A stretch of DNA of 64,000 bases from the NCBI RefSeq assembly GCF_026262505.1, contig NC_067203.1, forward strand, positions 7,812,001 through 7,876,000. The letters are read 5' to 3'. Source of the stretch: Trichomonas vaginalis G3. Its lineage: Eukaryota; Parabasalia; Trichomonadida; Trichomonadidae. Positions 49,344 through 59,744 of this stretch are shown here, piece by piece (position 1 is the first letter of the stretch; each line of letters starts with the position of its first letter). The notes beneath the pieces are model-generated. The model was not told the origin of the DNA. It ran no database searches and saw only the letters and a list, made by a program, of their open reading frames with translations. Made by a program: the position numbers and the translations under genes.

Positions 49344-52196
49344 TTATTTCATTATATCTGCAGGATCAATAGTAATAAACTTATTATTAGACGTGTAAAA
49401 GTCGATTGGTCCTGCTGGTCCTGATTGGGATGAAATTCTTGGGAAGAATTCTTCTTGTTTGCTCATTAAATCAAGAGGAATTGTAATCTTTTCATGTTGA
49501 GCATTCTTTGCCTTTGTATTCTGTTCGAGTAAGTCCACGAACTCTGCTCTTTCTCTGTTGAACTTTGTTTCGTACAATTCATACTCATTAAAATCTTCTT
49601 CGTCTTCGTCTTCATCAGATAGCTCCGGAGTAAGTTTGAGAATGTTTGTTACTATCTGTAGAGGTCTCTTCAAGAACCGTATCTCGTATGTACTGCGAGG
49701 ATCCTCATTTATAAGTCGAGCTTGTTGAGTGGTCTCAATTTTTGTCACTTTTGCATTAATATCCTTTTTTTCTAAAGCTATGTAATCCAAGAGGTCCGAA
49801 ATTCTGAAAGCTACTGTTGCAGGGATTGGAGATCTTGTGATAGTATACAACTGCACGTGATTGATCAGTTTCGCTATCTGGTCGTTGTATTTCGGATTTG
49901 TAGTTCTTCCCATCAAAGTTTCCAACATTCTTATAACAACGAATATTCTATGGAAATCTCTTGTCGTGCTGTCCTTCGATTGTGACTTCTTTGGCTTCTC
50001 AACTTTGATCAGGAGATGCCTTGGATTTGGAACATTGAAGGAAAGAATGAAATTCATGAATTTCAAGACATCTTCGTACGAAACTACGTTTTTGACAGCG
50101 AGTTCTGCAAGGAAACGTGATTCCATTACTAATCTCTGTTTGTAGTTTGTTGAGGGGCATTCAAGGAATCTGTGGATCCTTTCGCTGACGATATCTGCAA
50201 CTTGGATACCGAAATTAGGGTAGAGCTTGGAGAATTCTGCAACGAAATTTGCTAATTGAGTAAGTTGTGCTGCAGAGAAGGAATTGAAGTCTAAAACAAG
50301 CTTGAAGATGAATGTCAAGTCTATCTTAGTCTTCTCTGGTTTGATAAGGAGCTTTTCTATGTATCTGATCAACTTTTTCGGTTTGGCTTCAGTTTCGATC
50401 TCGTTCTTGAAGACGTAGATGAGGAATGCTTGGTACTCGTTAACGGCATTCGAATAGAAGACTGGTTCTGCTTCTACTTCTGGAGGAATGATCGAATTTA
50501 TCGTTTGTTCGACCATCATAAGGGCGTATTGATGAGTTGCGATCTCAGACTTACGCGCTGAGAGTTCCTCAATAACGCGACGAATATTTGTATGTGTTTG
50601 GTCGCAGTAGGAGTCGAAGAATTTTCCGGCGATATTTATCAAGGTACAAAGCATTTCTGCTGTACGTGGACGGAATTTATCTAGTGTAAAGTCGATGCAT
50701 TTGAAGTATTCTTCGATGCCAATCTTGAAATGAGCGAGTTCTGCGATATATCTTGCGAGATGAAGCTTGGAAGCGACCTGTGAAGCAATTCTTGGGGAGG
50801 ATGCTGCAAGAATAAACCTCTTATACTCATCGAAAAGGTTTTCAGAGATCTCTTGGCCAACTTCTGTGAAAACTTGACTGATATCTGCAACAAATCTTGC
50901 AAGATACCTGGCCTGGTTACCTTTATTTTTATTAATGTTGGAAAACAGCTCGATAAGCTTCTTCCTGTCTTCTGGAGTGTCAATAAGATGATAATGTCTG
51001 GCCAAAGTATCAATTCTCTGGGAATCTGTAGCGCGATCGGCTTCTTTCCTGACTTGGATGACATCGTAGCCGAGTGGTTCCAACAAACGAACTTCCATAT
51101 CAGCTATAACATCGTAAAAGTTGTCATTCATCGATGGTGTGAACACTTGTGTCTCTGGTTTATCTTCCTTCTCCTTGGCGACCTCAGCAATGATCCTAGA
51201 AGGAATTTTAATGACGCCATCGATGGTTGTCAACTCGGACATTTCTTCCTGGTCAACCCATTCATCTGGAACTGGCTTGTTTACGAGGAATCCGATGCAT
51301 TTGGCCTTCTCCATGTACTCTTCGTACTCTTTACGTTCTTCTTTCGCATCTTGCATGTATCCCGAGTTAATTGAGCCTAATCTGGCAATCAAGTAGTATG
51401 CTTGCTCGAAGTTTTCGCGGCCTTGATCCATTTTTTGCTTCATTGCATCTAATAAAGATTTGAAATATCCGAAAATTTCTTTTCTCATTGGACAGATTGG
51501 ATTTTCTGGGAATATAGCATCGATAATTGTATCCTGACCTCTTGAAACGCCGAAAATATCACCACCGGCGTATTTAATGATACTCCAGATGAAAGTGAAG
51601 TTAGAGTAGCTCTGAGAAGTGATATCACTTTGTAATGATTCGAGGAATATGCTCGAAAATGGCTCTGTCTCGCGAACTGCATGAACAATGAGTAAATCAA
51701 TGTATAAATAAATGAAGTTTCTGCGACGTGCTACATCGTCTTGATTGTTGCAGTTTTTGACAATGCGAGGGGCGATAAGAGGAATGAATTCTTTATAGTA
51801 GCTATGGAGAATTGATATGACCTCGACGAATGCAGGAATGTCATAAGTAGATAACTTAGCGGAAAGTAAATTGGAGCATGTTTCCTCTAAGAATTTGTTG
51901 AGCTTAACAGAATTAATTTGTTTAATGATCTGATCTTTATTTTCTCTTGTTAATGTTGACAATCTTTGATAGCATGACTTAGTAGCTTTCATAACATCAG
52001 TTGGACTCATTCCTTTCATGTTGATTTGTGGTCCATCGTCAACGGCTACACCTAGTAAATCATCGAAATCATCTTCCTGCTTTTTTGAGTAGCGTTTCCA
52101 AGTGCTATCATTTAATTTAACAAGTTTTTTGTATGTTTCCGCTCTTTGTTTACGGAATTCTATCTCTTCTCGAGTGCGAGTAAAAGATCCATACAT
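49344..52196 (-). CDS. UPF2: UPF2, nonsense-mediated decay scaffold
   Basis: 950 residues. Three MIF4G-type helical domains can be traced at about 70-310, 395-610 and 640-830. The second contains ARYIAELAHFKIGIEEYFKC and the third RLVMESRFLAELAVKNVVSY, matching the FIGELTKFK and KFLGELYNY segments of UPF2. An acidic stretch follows (ELSDEDEDEEDFNEYE). Near the end, KITIPLDLMSKQEEF (about 904) matches the UPF1-binding C-terminal segment (VAIPLHL in human). UPF2 bridges UPF1 and UPF3 in the cytoplasm to trigger decay of mRNAs with premature stops. The initiator 25 bases upstream fixes the ATG at 52196-52194. Confidence 0.85.
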   Translation of the reverse strand: MYGSFTRTREEIEFRKQRAETYKKLVKLNDSTWKRYSKKQEDDFDDLLGVAVDDGPQINMKGMSPTDVMKATKSCYQRLSTLTRENKDQIIKQINSVKLNKFLEETCSNLLSAKLSTYDIPAFVEVISILHSYYKEFIPLIAPRIVKNCNNQDDVARRRNFIYLYIDLLIVHAVRETEPFSSIFLESLQSDITSQSYSNFTFIWSIIKYAGGDIFGVSRGQDTIIDAIFPENPICPMRKEIFGYFKSLLDAMKQKMDQGRENFEQAYYLIARLGSINSGYMQDAKEERKEYEEYMEKAKCIGFLVNKPVPDEWVDQEEMSELTTIDGVIKIPSRIIAEVAKEKEDKPETQVFTPSMNDNFYDVIADMEVRLLEPLGYDVIQVRKEADRATDSQRIDTLARHYHLIDTPEDRKKLIELFSNINKNKGNQARYLARFVADISQVFTEVGQEISENLFDEYKRFILAASSPRIASQVASKLHLARYIAELAHFKIGIEEYFKCIDFTLDKFRPRTAEMLCTLINIAGKFFDSYCDQTHTNIRRVIEELSARKSEIATHQYALMMVEQTINSIIPPEVEAEPVFYSNAVNEYQAFLIYVFKNEIETEAKPKKLIRYIEKLLIKPEKTKIDLTFIFKLVLDFNSFSAAQLTQLANFVAEFSKLYPNFGIQVADIVSERIHRFLECPSTNYKQRLVMESRFLAELAVKNVVSYEDVLKFMNFILSFNVPNPRHLLIKVEKPKKSQSKDSTTRDFHRIFVVIRMLETLMGRTTNPKYNDQIAKLINHVQLYTITRSPIPATVAFRISDLLDYIALEKKDINAKVTKIETTQQARLINEDPRSTYEIRFLKRPLQIVTNILKLTPELSDEDEDEEDFNEYELYETKFNRERAEFVDLLEQNTKAKNAQHEKITIPLDLMSKQEEFFPRISSQSGPAGPIDFYTSNNKFITIDPADIMK

Positions 52197-52217
52197 CTTG
52201 AAAAATTTTTTTTGTTC

Positions 52218-52223
52218 AAGTGA
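52218..52223 (-). promoter_or_regulatory. initiator TCACTT for UPF2
   Basis: Minus-strand TCACTT with A+1 at 52221 gives a leader of about 25 nt. Confidence 0.6.
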
Positions 52224-53488
52224 GGAAAAAAAATCTAGTCATGTGATTTCTCTATAATGGATTTTCAAATAAATAGTATCAGTAAGACTTCGATAAGTTA
52301 GATGTTATATCAAAATGGAAATTTAAAGGGATTTCATCAAAATTTGCAATCACATTTAGCTAGAAATCTATATTTGTATTGAAAGGCTTTATTTTTATTG
52401 GCAATAAACTATCTTGAATCAAAAAAATTAGGCTTTGTTCATCAATATTCATAAATTGATTCAAATCTATTAGTGTTATCCGAATCATAGTAGAAGAGGT
52501 CAATCGCCAATATGTGAAGTAATAAATAGTATAAGTAATAATACAAAACATCTTTATTCAATTTCAATATTCTTCAAATTATTTGAATTGAATATGTTAG
52601 ATGAAACAGCCTCAATTTTTGTATCAATGTAATGGAATGGCACTCTTTAATTTTGAGCTGGTTGATAGATAATTAATTCTGAATTTAAATGATAAAGTTT
52701 AAGTGAGGATATAGAACGTAAATTCGATAATTTTGATAATCATGTGGGGTTAATTTGAAATTTTTTTTGGCTTTGGTAAATTTGTTTTATATCTCAAGAA
52801 TTTTAGAGGAAAAAATTAGAAATAAGTCAATAAACCATATTTCTTTTGAATATTCTCTATTAATGTTGAAATGTTACTGAGCTATTTTAATAGAAAATAA
52901 GTAATTGGATTGCTATAATCGTGTGTATAAATAGATGATTTATTTTGAAGACAGTTTTTGCAATTTTTGGTATAATATGTCAATTGCATAGGCTGTAAGG
53001 ACGCTTTTTCATTAGAAATTCGATATTAGGTGTTGAAAGAGGAAATAAACCAGGAAATGACAAACATAGTCTTGTGCAATGATCCTGGATTAGTTTTAGA
53101 CTTTGCCAGATTTCCAAAAAAAATTCGAAATCTTGAAAATGATCTGAAACCTAACATTTTTGAAATTGAAAAATAGATTTTTCATATTTTTTTGGAATTT
53201 TTCATATTCAAATCGATATTTTGATATAATTCTTTTGAAATGTAAAGAAAACAAATCAGTGATATAATTATATTTTCTATAAAATTATTATTAACATCAT
53301 CAAAATATCTAATAAACATGCAAATTAAAATTTCGAATTGTAATTTTGTTAAGAGCATAATCAGGTAAAAGTAGTATGCATTAGATCGTAAAAGAAATAA
53401 AATTTGAAAATTTTTGATTACTGAACTTATAATTTTTTTATAATTTTACGCATGATTTATTTATAGCAACAAAAACAATTTATAACAA
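52224..53488. other. 1.3-kb AT-rich spacer, nothing recognised
   Basis: No inverted-repeat pair, TTAA-bounded element or plausible coding frame was found by eye. Confidence 0.4.
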
Positions 53489-54547
53489 CTACTTGGTTGT
53501 CGTGGTAGTACTATTCAGGCTAGTTGTATTCAGCCTGCAAGGCTCTATCCACCAAGGATCTTTATAGTAATAATAAATTGATTCATTTGTCCTCTTTATC
53601 TCTTGAATCAAATTTATTACTTTAATAAGTCTTGCCTTTGAATTTTCGTGGAGCGCCATTAGGTCTGTCATTGGATTTAACCGATCATACCCGCAGCATG
53701 TTTTACTTACCTTTGCAGGGCAAATTGGAAGTTTCGGATAGGAATCAAGCTTCCTTGCTTCATATCCATAGATATTGTAAGCTCTTATGTCATCAAAAGT
53801 AAAATTGTATAATTTGATAACTTCAATAAGATGGGCATCATCATATTGCCTCATACTTCCTATCCAATTGAATGAAAAGTTGTCAAAGACTTTAGCTGCA
53901 TATTTACTAAAAATGTAACCAGCACCACCTTGCAAATATCTAGAATTATGAGCACATAAGCACTGCCCTTTAAGAACTGGTTGGGTTCTTGGTTCGTATG
54001 TTCTCTCTAACTCCTGAATATAATTCGTAACTTGTTCAAAATCAAGATATACGTCATCAGTGAGTGACCAATACCAGTCGTATTGCGGATTTTGACTTAG
54101 ATACATTGCGCCTGCGACTCTTTTGATGGCCCGATCTCGATCTGACTTAAAATTTACTTTTCCATAAAGGAATCTTGAAAACATAGGATCGGGTTCGTAA
54201 TAATGATCAGGATAGTCAGATTGAGGAGGAGAAATAAATTTTGCTCCATGATATCCTTCATCGAGTAAATTTCGAAGCCAATATTTCCAAGGGACATCTC
54301 TGCGATTCGAATTTGGTACTGTGATAACGCCAAAGAATATTTTTCCGATTCGTTGGATTGATCCTTTCTGCTGTAGATCAGAATTAAAGAAGTAAACAAC
54401 GAAACATAGAATAACTAGGGAAAATTTAACAAGATATCTATTTGGTCTTCTTTCATGGGGTTGTATTTTAAAAAACCAAATAAATCCCATAAGAAAACTA
54501 AATTTGCCAGACATTAATTTAGCACGCTCATAACAAGTAAAATACAT
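53489..54547 (-). CDS. GT31/Fringe-like glycosyltransferase, type II membrane protein
   Basis: 352 residues. A signal anchor lies at about 38-55 (RYLVKFSLVILCFVVYFF). The catalytic domain has WYWSLTDDVYLDF (159-170), the metal-binding DDxY motif of Fringe/C1GALT1-type GT31 enzymes, LQGGAGYIFSK (205-215), the GGAG block, and QYDDAHLIE (234-242) as the downstream acidic motif. Conserved Cys residues (195-199, 278-287) suggest lumenal disulfides. Members add galactose or GlcNAc in the Golgi; the exact sugar cannot be predicted. The tail ends in a Thr/Ser-rich stretch. The ATG at 54547-54545 gives a cytosolic tail of normal length. Confidence 0.75.
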   Translation of the reverse strand: MYFTCYERAKLMSGKFSFLMGFIWFFKIQPHERRPNRYLVKFSLVILCFVVYFFNSDLQQKGSIQRIGKIFFGVITVPNSNRRDVPWKYWLRNLLDEGYHGAKFISPPQSDYPDHYYEPDPMFSRFLYGKVNFKSDRDRAIKRVAGAMYLSQNPQYDWYWSLTDDVYLDFEQVTNYIQELERTYEPRTQPVLKGQCLCAHNSRYLQGGAGYIFSKYAAKVFDNFSFNWIGSMRQYDDAHLIEVIKLYNFTFDDIRAYNIYGYEARKLDSYPKLPICPAKVSKTCCGYDRLNPMTDLMALHENSKARLIKVINLIQEIKRTNESIYYYYKDPWWIEPCRLNTTSLNSTTTTTK

Positions 54548-54902
54548 TTTTAATTATTAATTTAAAATTTTCAACGAATTGAATCCAAAATTTCAAAAAA
54601 GTACCAACTTGATTTTTTTTTCAAATTCTGAGACTCAAATTAGGAAATTATGTAATAGCATATTGTATATAATATTAACAAGGGCTTAGCTAATCTTGAA
54701 CGATCAAATCCTCCGATCATGTTCCTATATAGCGTTCATCAAAAGATACGTATAATTGTTGTCCCCGAGAGCATACTCCTTTGCATAAGCTAGTTAGAAC
54801 TTACTAAATATATGTTTGTAAATATTGGTCGCTACTTTTAATTTCAAAAATTTATTTATTAAATTGAAACAAGATAGCCAGTAGAAGAAAAGTATTTTTT
54901 AA
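54548..54902. other. spacer, nothing recognised
   Basis: AT-rich upstream region of the GT31-like gene. No initiator motif directly before its ATG; no repeat found until the small TTAA element. Confidence 0.4.
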
Positions 54903-55024
54903 AGGCTGCACTTACGCCCATCTGACTTTAATTCAAATTTTTGACAATTGGCGTGAAGTATGATTGAAATTTAACCTTAAACAACCGAGTTGAAGGCCTT
55001 GTCATAGGGGCGTAAGTGCACCCT
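54903..55024. mobile_element. 122-bp MITE of the GGGTGCACTTAC family
   Basis: TTAA at 54899-54902 precedes AGGCTGCACTTACGCCC. The right end AGGGGCGTAAGTGCACCCT is its inverted partner with two differences. The right TTAA is lost or mutated (CCCTGAAA). End sequence relates it to the 38837-39898 array and to the 6084-7118 element. Confidence 0.65.
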
Positions 55025-57198
55025 GAAAAAATATTTTTTAAAAAATTATCGAAATAACTTTAGAAATTTAAATTGAAATTTAGATTCAATATCAGAAAAA
55101 GAAAGAATAGTAACTTATGTAAGCTCATTATTCTTTTGCACCATGCGAAATAAGAACATTAGCTGTTTCTTTATAATTCCATGCTGCTGCAAGATCAAGT
55201 GCGGTTTTTCCATTTTTATTTTTTTCATTGATATTCGCACCATGCGAAATAAGAAATTCAGTCATTTCTTTATAATTCCGTGCTGCTGTAATATGAAGTG
55301 CAGTTTCTCCATCTCCGTCTTTTTCATTGATATTCGCACCATGTGAAATAAGAATTTCAACAATTTCTTCACTATTTTTCCGTGCTACGATATGAAGTGC
55401 AGTTTCTCCATCTCCATCTTTTTCATTGACATTCGCACCATGTGAAATAAGAATTTCAGCCGTTTCTTTACTATTATTACGTGCTGCAACATGAAGTGCT
55501 GTGCTTCCATTTTTATTTTTTATATTGATGTTTGCACCATGTAAAATAAGAAATTCAGTCATTTCTTTATAATTCCGTGCTGCTGCAAGATCAAGTGCGG
55601 TTTTTCCATTTTTATTTTTTTCATTGATATTCACACCATGTGAAATAAGAACTTCAACAATTTCTTTACTATTATTCCATGCTGCAAGATCAAGTACGGT
55701 TTCTCCATTTTTATTTTTTTCATTGATATTCGCACCATGCGAAATAAGAAATTCAGTCATTTCTTTTCTATTATTCCATGCTGCAATATGAAGTGCAGTT
55801 TCTCCATCTCCATCTTTTTCATTGATATTCGCACCATGTGAAATAAGAAATTCAGTCATTTTTTTACGATTTTCACGTGCTACAATATGAAGTGTCGTGT
55901 CTCCATTTTTATTTTTTTCATTGATATTCGCACCATGTGAAATAAGAAATTCAGCCATTTCTTTATAATTCCGTGCTATTACATTATGAAGGGCAGTTTC
56001 TCCATCTCCATCTTTTTCATTGATATTTGCACCATGTGAAATAAGAATTTCAGCCATTTCTTTTCTATTATTCCATGCTGCAATATGAAGTGCTGTGCTT
56101 CCGTTCTTATTTTTTGTATTGATATTAGCACCATGTGAAATGAAATATTCCAAAAGGGATGGAAAATTAAATGTCGCTGAATAAAGAAAGCATTCGTCAA
56201 TATCATTAGTTTGATCGAAATGAACCAAAAAGGATTCAAGATTATTATACAGTACACAATAGTCCAAATCGATCTCTATATTGTATTCATTCATCAAGAA
56301 TGTAACAAAATCAATGTTATGTGAAATAATTGCATATTCCATGCAATCTTTATTTGGTTTTTGATATTTCAAACATTCACTCATGATCTCTGGATTTCCT
56401 CCTAAAAATGAAAATTCTAGACATGTTTGAGTTATTTTTGAGTCAAATTTTGTTCTTAAAAATTTGAAACAATCAACTGCTCCATAGTAACAACATAATT
56501 CAAGTAGTGAATATTCTTCAACAATAAAATGATATGGATATAATTCGTTTTTAAGTGTTTGATCTTTATTAAACCCTTCTCTTTCAGTGAATGAGATAAA
56601 TGCTTCTAGGTTATTATACATAATTGCTCTGTAAATTGTATCTTCTGTAAGAATATTGAAGTTTTTAATATAAAATTTTCCGAAATCAGTAGATTTGTCT
56701 AATTTAATTCCATAATCTTTGAAAAATAGGAAGTTTGAAATAATTTTGACATCATTGACCTCTTTGACATGATAATCATCAGATATGAGTTTGGCAAGAG
56801 ATAAATATGACTTTGTATAACGATTATTATATGGAATCATATTATCATAAGACGAAATGGTGGAAGTGAACTCAAAATAAGAGTAATTAGGTTATTTTGC
56901 CGACCAAATATATTTACAAGGCAAAATATCATATTACATGTCAACCTATTATCAGTATGTTTTGATAAAAAAATTTTATCAAATATCATATTAAAATTAA
57001 CATCTATATCTATATCAATATCTACACTATAAATTTTTTTATTCAATGTCATAGATTTCAAAAATTTATTTCAATTTTAAATTAATTTATGGTTTTCATC
57101 AAAATTGTTTTTTATTAAAAAGCATGTTTCACAATTTTTACGGTTTCTTTCAAAAGTTATAAAAAGAGAGTCAATAGGAAATTTCAACGCTTCAAGAA

Positions 57199-58570
57199 GG
57201 AATCAAAGAAATTGACGAAGTTCCAGAATTTTATTCAACAATTCTTAATCAATTAACAAAAACTATACCGAAACTTATCTTACCATCCAAATCAAATCAC
57301 ATTACATACGGAATAAACATTTAATCTTTTACCATTAAAATTATATTTATACGTTATTTAATTTTTTTACGTCTAAGTTGAATAGGATAATAGCCGAAGA
57401 TATAAAGTAACTATAGTTTACAAGCTAAGGAACAAATCAGCATTGAAACTAAAAAATAACGTATTTGAATAATTTCGTAAAAAATTAGAATTACTCGATA
57501 TTAAGCATATTGCTTTTCTATCATATATGCTTATATTCTACAATAGTGTTACCAAACATCGGGCAACATCATACGTATAATACAACTTTTTAATACTTGA
57601 ACGTCAATTTGACAGACTCAAGTTTCGAATTAGAGACCAACTTTCATCAGCATAGTATATGTGCGCAAACTACTGCATAATGGTATGCTTATCTTTTCAT
57701 TTTAAAAAATAACGTATTTGAATAATTTCGTAAAAAATTAGAATTACTCGATATTAAGCATATTGCTTTTCTATCATATATGCTTATATTCTACAATAGT
57801 GTTACCAAACATCGGGCAACATCATACGTATAATACAACTTTTTAATACTTGAACGTCAATTTGACAGACTCAAGTTTCGAATTAGAGACCAACTTTCAT
57901 CAGCATAGTATATGTGCGCAAACTACTGCATAATGGTATGCTTATCTTTTCATTTTAAAAAATAACGTATTTGAATAATTTCGTAAAAAATTAGAATTAC
58001 TCGATATTAAGCATATTGCTTTTCTATCATATATGCTTATATTCTACAATAGTGTTACCAAACATCGGGCAACATCATACGTATAATACAACTTTTTACT
58101 TCTTTATCGAATTTAAATAGAACTAAGTTTTTATTTTAAATAAAAGAGAAATAATTCTAATTTATAATCTCATTATTAATTTATTCTCATTTTAATATTT
58201 CATCGATTTTTTATTATCGATATTCAATACAAATGAATTCATATTATAATAGTATCTAGTATAACTAGGTATTCTATCACAGTATTTCTTCAATTTATTA
58301 TAATATTTCAGCATTTTTTAGTTTCAATGCTGATTTGTTCCTTAGCTTGTAAACTATAGTTACTTTATATCTTCGGCTATTATCCTATTCAACTTAGACG
58401 TAAAAAATTAAATAACGTATAAATATAATTTTAATGGTAAAAGATTAAATGTTTATTCCGTATGTAATGTGATTTGATTTGGATGGTAAGATAAGTTTCG
58501 GTATAGTTTTTGTTAATTGATTAAGAATTGTTGAATAAAATTCTGGAACTTCGTCAATTTCTTTGATTCC
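57199..58570. repeat. inverted arms (about 259 bp) with a captured coding-like fragment
   Basis: 57199-57457 and 58313-58570 are inverted copies differing by about one base. Each contains a 41-codon frame ending in a stop (GIKEIDEVPEFYSTILNQLT...YGINI), at 57199-57324 on plus and the mirrored position on minus, followed by shared 3' sequence. In the right arm the frame extends a few codons further to MELYCEEE. The protein of origin is unknown. Confidence 0.75.
57457..58098. repeat. tandem repeat, 253-bp period, about 2.5 copies
   Basis: Units start at 57457, 57710 and 57963 (TAACGTATTTGAATAATTTC), and the third is cut off at 58098. Units appear identical, so the array is recent or homogenised. 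It fills most of the loop between the inverted arms. Confidence 0.85.
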
Positions 58571-59164
58571 CTCTTCCTCGCAATACAACTCCATATCATT
58601 AACTTGTATTTAAAGGCTTCCATATACAAAACTATATATAATGTTTGAAAGTTAAATCCAATCTTTTTCTATTTCTAAAAAAAATTGAGACCTAAACACG
58701 AGATAGCTTTCAGAAAATTTTCAGGGACATTTTTAATCATTTTTTTATTTATTGTAATATCTTTGTTATTAAATTTGAATTGTTTAATATTTGAATGTAA
58801 AGAATTGAATAGTAATAATTTTAGTTTTAATACATAGCTAATTGCTAAGCAAAATAATTAATTTATTGTAATTTTGACATGTAAACTATAGGGGAATTTA
58901 GCCGGCCAAATATATGTCACTTTTTGACTTCACCTCACTTCCACCATTTCGTCTTATGACAATATTTAAAATGTCTCTTATAACATATGTGGGTAGATAT
59001 TTCTTTGAATCAAGCAATTCTGTTTTGATCATTTTGTAAATTTGATTTAATTCTTCTTCATTTTGGGTTTTTAGCTGATAAATTGCATTGTATGAATCAA
59101 TGTAGGATTTGAAGATACTTCGAAATTCACTGAATTTATTTGGATGAATGTCTTTATCAGACAT

Positions 59165-59352
59165 AAAAAATTTAAAAGTTATAAGATTGCATATTACCAT
59201 ACAGAAAATCCTTTAACATCATTAGAAGAAAAATGTAATGTTATAGATCTGGAAAACTATGGTCACAAAGATTTCGGATATAATTTATGGATTTTGCTCA
59301 AGTTCATATATTTCAAATGAAGCAGTAACAACAAAAAGTCGAAGGCAATATT
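59165..59352 (-). repeat. shared upstream block of second ankyrin family (second copy)
   Basis: Upstream region of the 55128-59164 gene, matching 42902-43091 in inverted orientation with scattered substitutions. Confidence 0.7.
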
Positions 59353-59744
59353 TTTTTCCTTCCAGATACATATATTATTTAATTGAAATAATTAAATATA
59401 GATTAAAGACCAAATTTGATTAATAGAAGTATTTATTATTTTCATATAATTTAACCATCATCATACTTATCTAAAAGCGCCATGATTGAATGATCATAAA
59501 TATTATATTAAAATAAGCCAAAAACATCGACTTCAAAAATTCAATATGGCCACTCAAAGTTAGAAAACCCATTCAAAATCACCGATAGTCTGATTGAAAA
59601 GTACAATTTAGAAAAAAAAGCTACTTTTGTAACTTCCATCCGAAATTCCAGCGGTTGTGGGATCGACATAAGAAATATTATTATACACATTTCTTTTATT
59701 ATCTTGATAAAACAAAAATAAAAATAAATATAAAATATAAAACT
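59353..59744. other. spacer, nothing recognised
   Basis: AT-rich sequence between the ankyrin upstream block and the stop of CPSF2. No feature identified. Confidence 0.4.

Larger units (their letters stand above)
56843..58961. mobile_element. 2.1-kb foldback element inserted in the ankyrin gene
   Basis: Terminal inverted repeats of 25 bp (56845-56869 and 58935-58959, starting TCATAAGACGAAATGGTGGA) are perfect. Comparison with the paralogue at 43250 indicates an ATAT target duplication (56839-56842 and 58962-58965). The interior holds 259-bp inverted arms around 2.5 tandem copies of a 253-bp unit. No transposase was recognised. Each arm carries a short coding-like fragment with a stop. Confidence 0.8.
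55128..59164 (-). pseudogene. ankyrin gene (LISHGANINEK family) split by a 2.1-kb element
   Basis: Exon-like parts: 58962-59164 encodes the family N-terminus (MSDKDIHPNKFSEFRSIFKS to YVIRDILN), and 55128-56840 encodes the rest, from MIPYNNRYTKSYLSLAKLIS through the uncharacterised helical domain and about ten 33-residue ankyrin units to LISHGAKE. The paralogue at 43092 and the uninterrupted gene at 62850 show these belong together. The interruption is a transposable element, not an intron: trichomonad introns are far shorter and end in a fixed motif that is absent. The downstream ATG could give a 570-residue protein lacking the first ~65 residues. Confidence 0.8.

Noticed and set aside
57457-58098. 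CRISPR-like array
   Set aside because: The period is 253 bp with no short direct repeat/spacer alternation, and the genome is eukaryotic.
56841-58961. 2.1-kb gap in the ankyrin gene as an intron
   Set aside because: It has terminal inverted repeats and a target duplication, lacks the conserved short-intron motifs known from T. vaginalis, and is far too long for that species.
58898-59200. 100-residue minus-strand frame as a separate small gene
   Set aside because: It is the detached N-terminus of the split ankyrin gene plus flank and element-end sequence; only the part from MSDKD is conserved.
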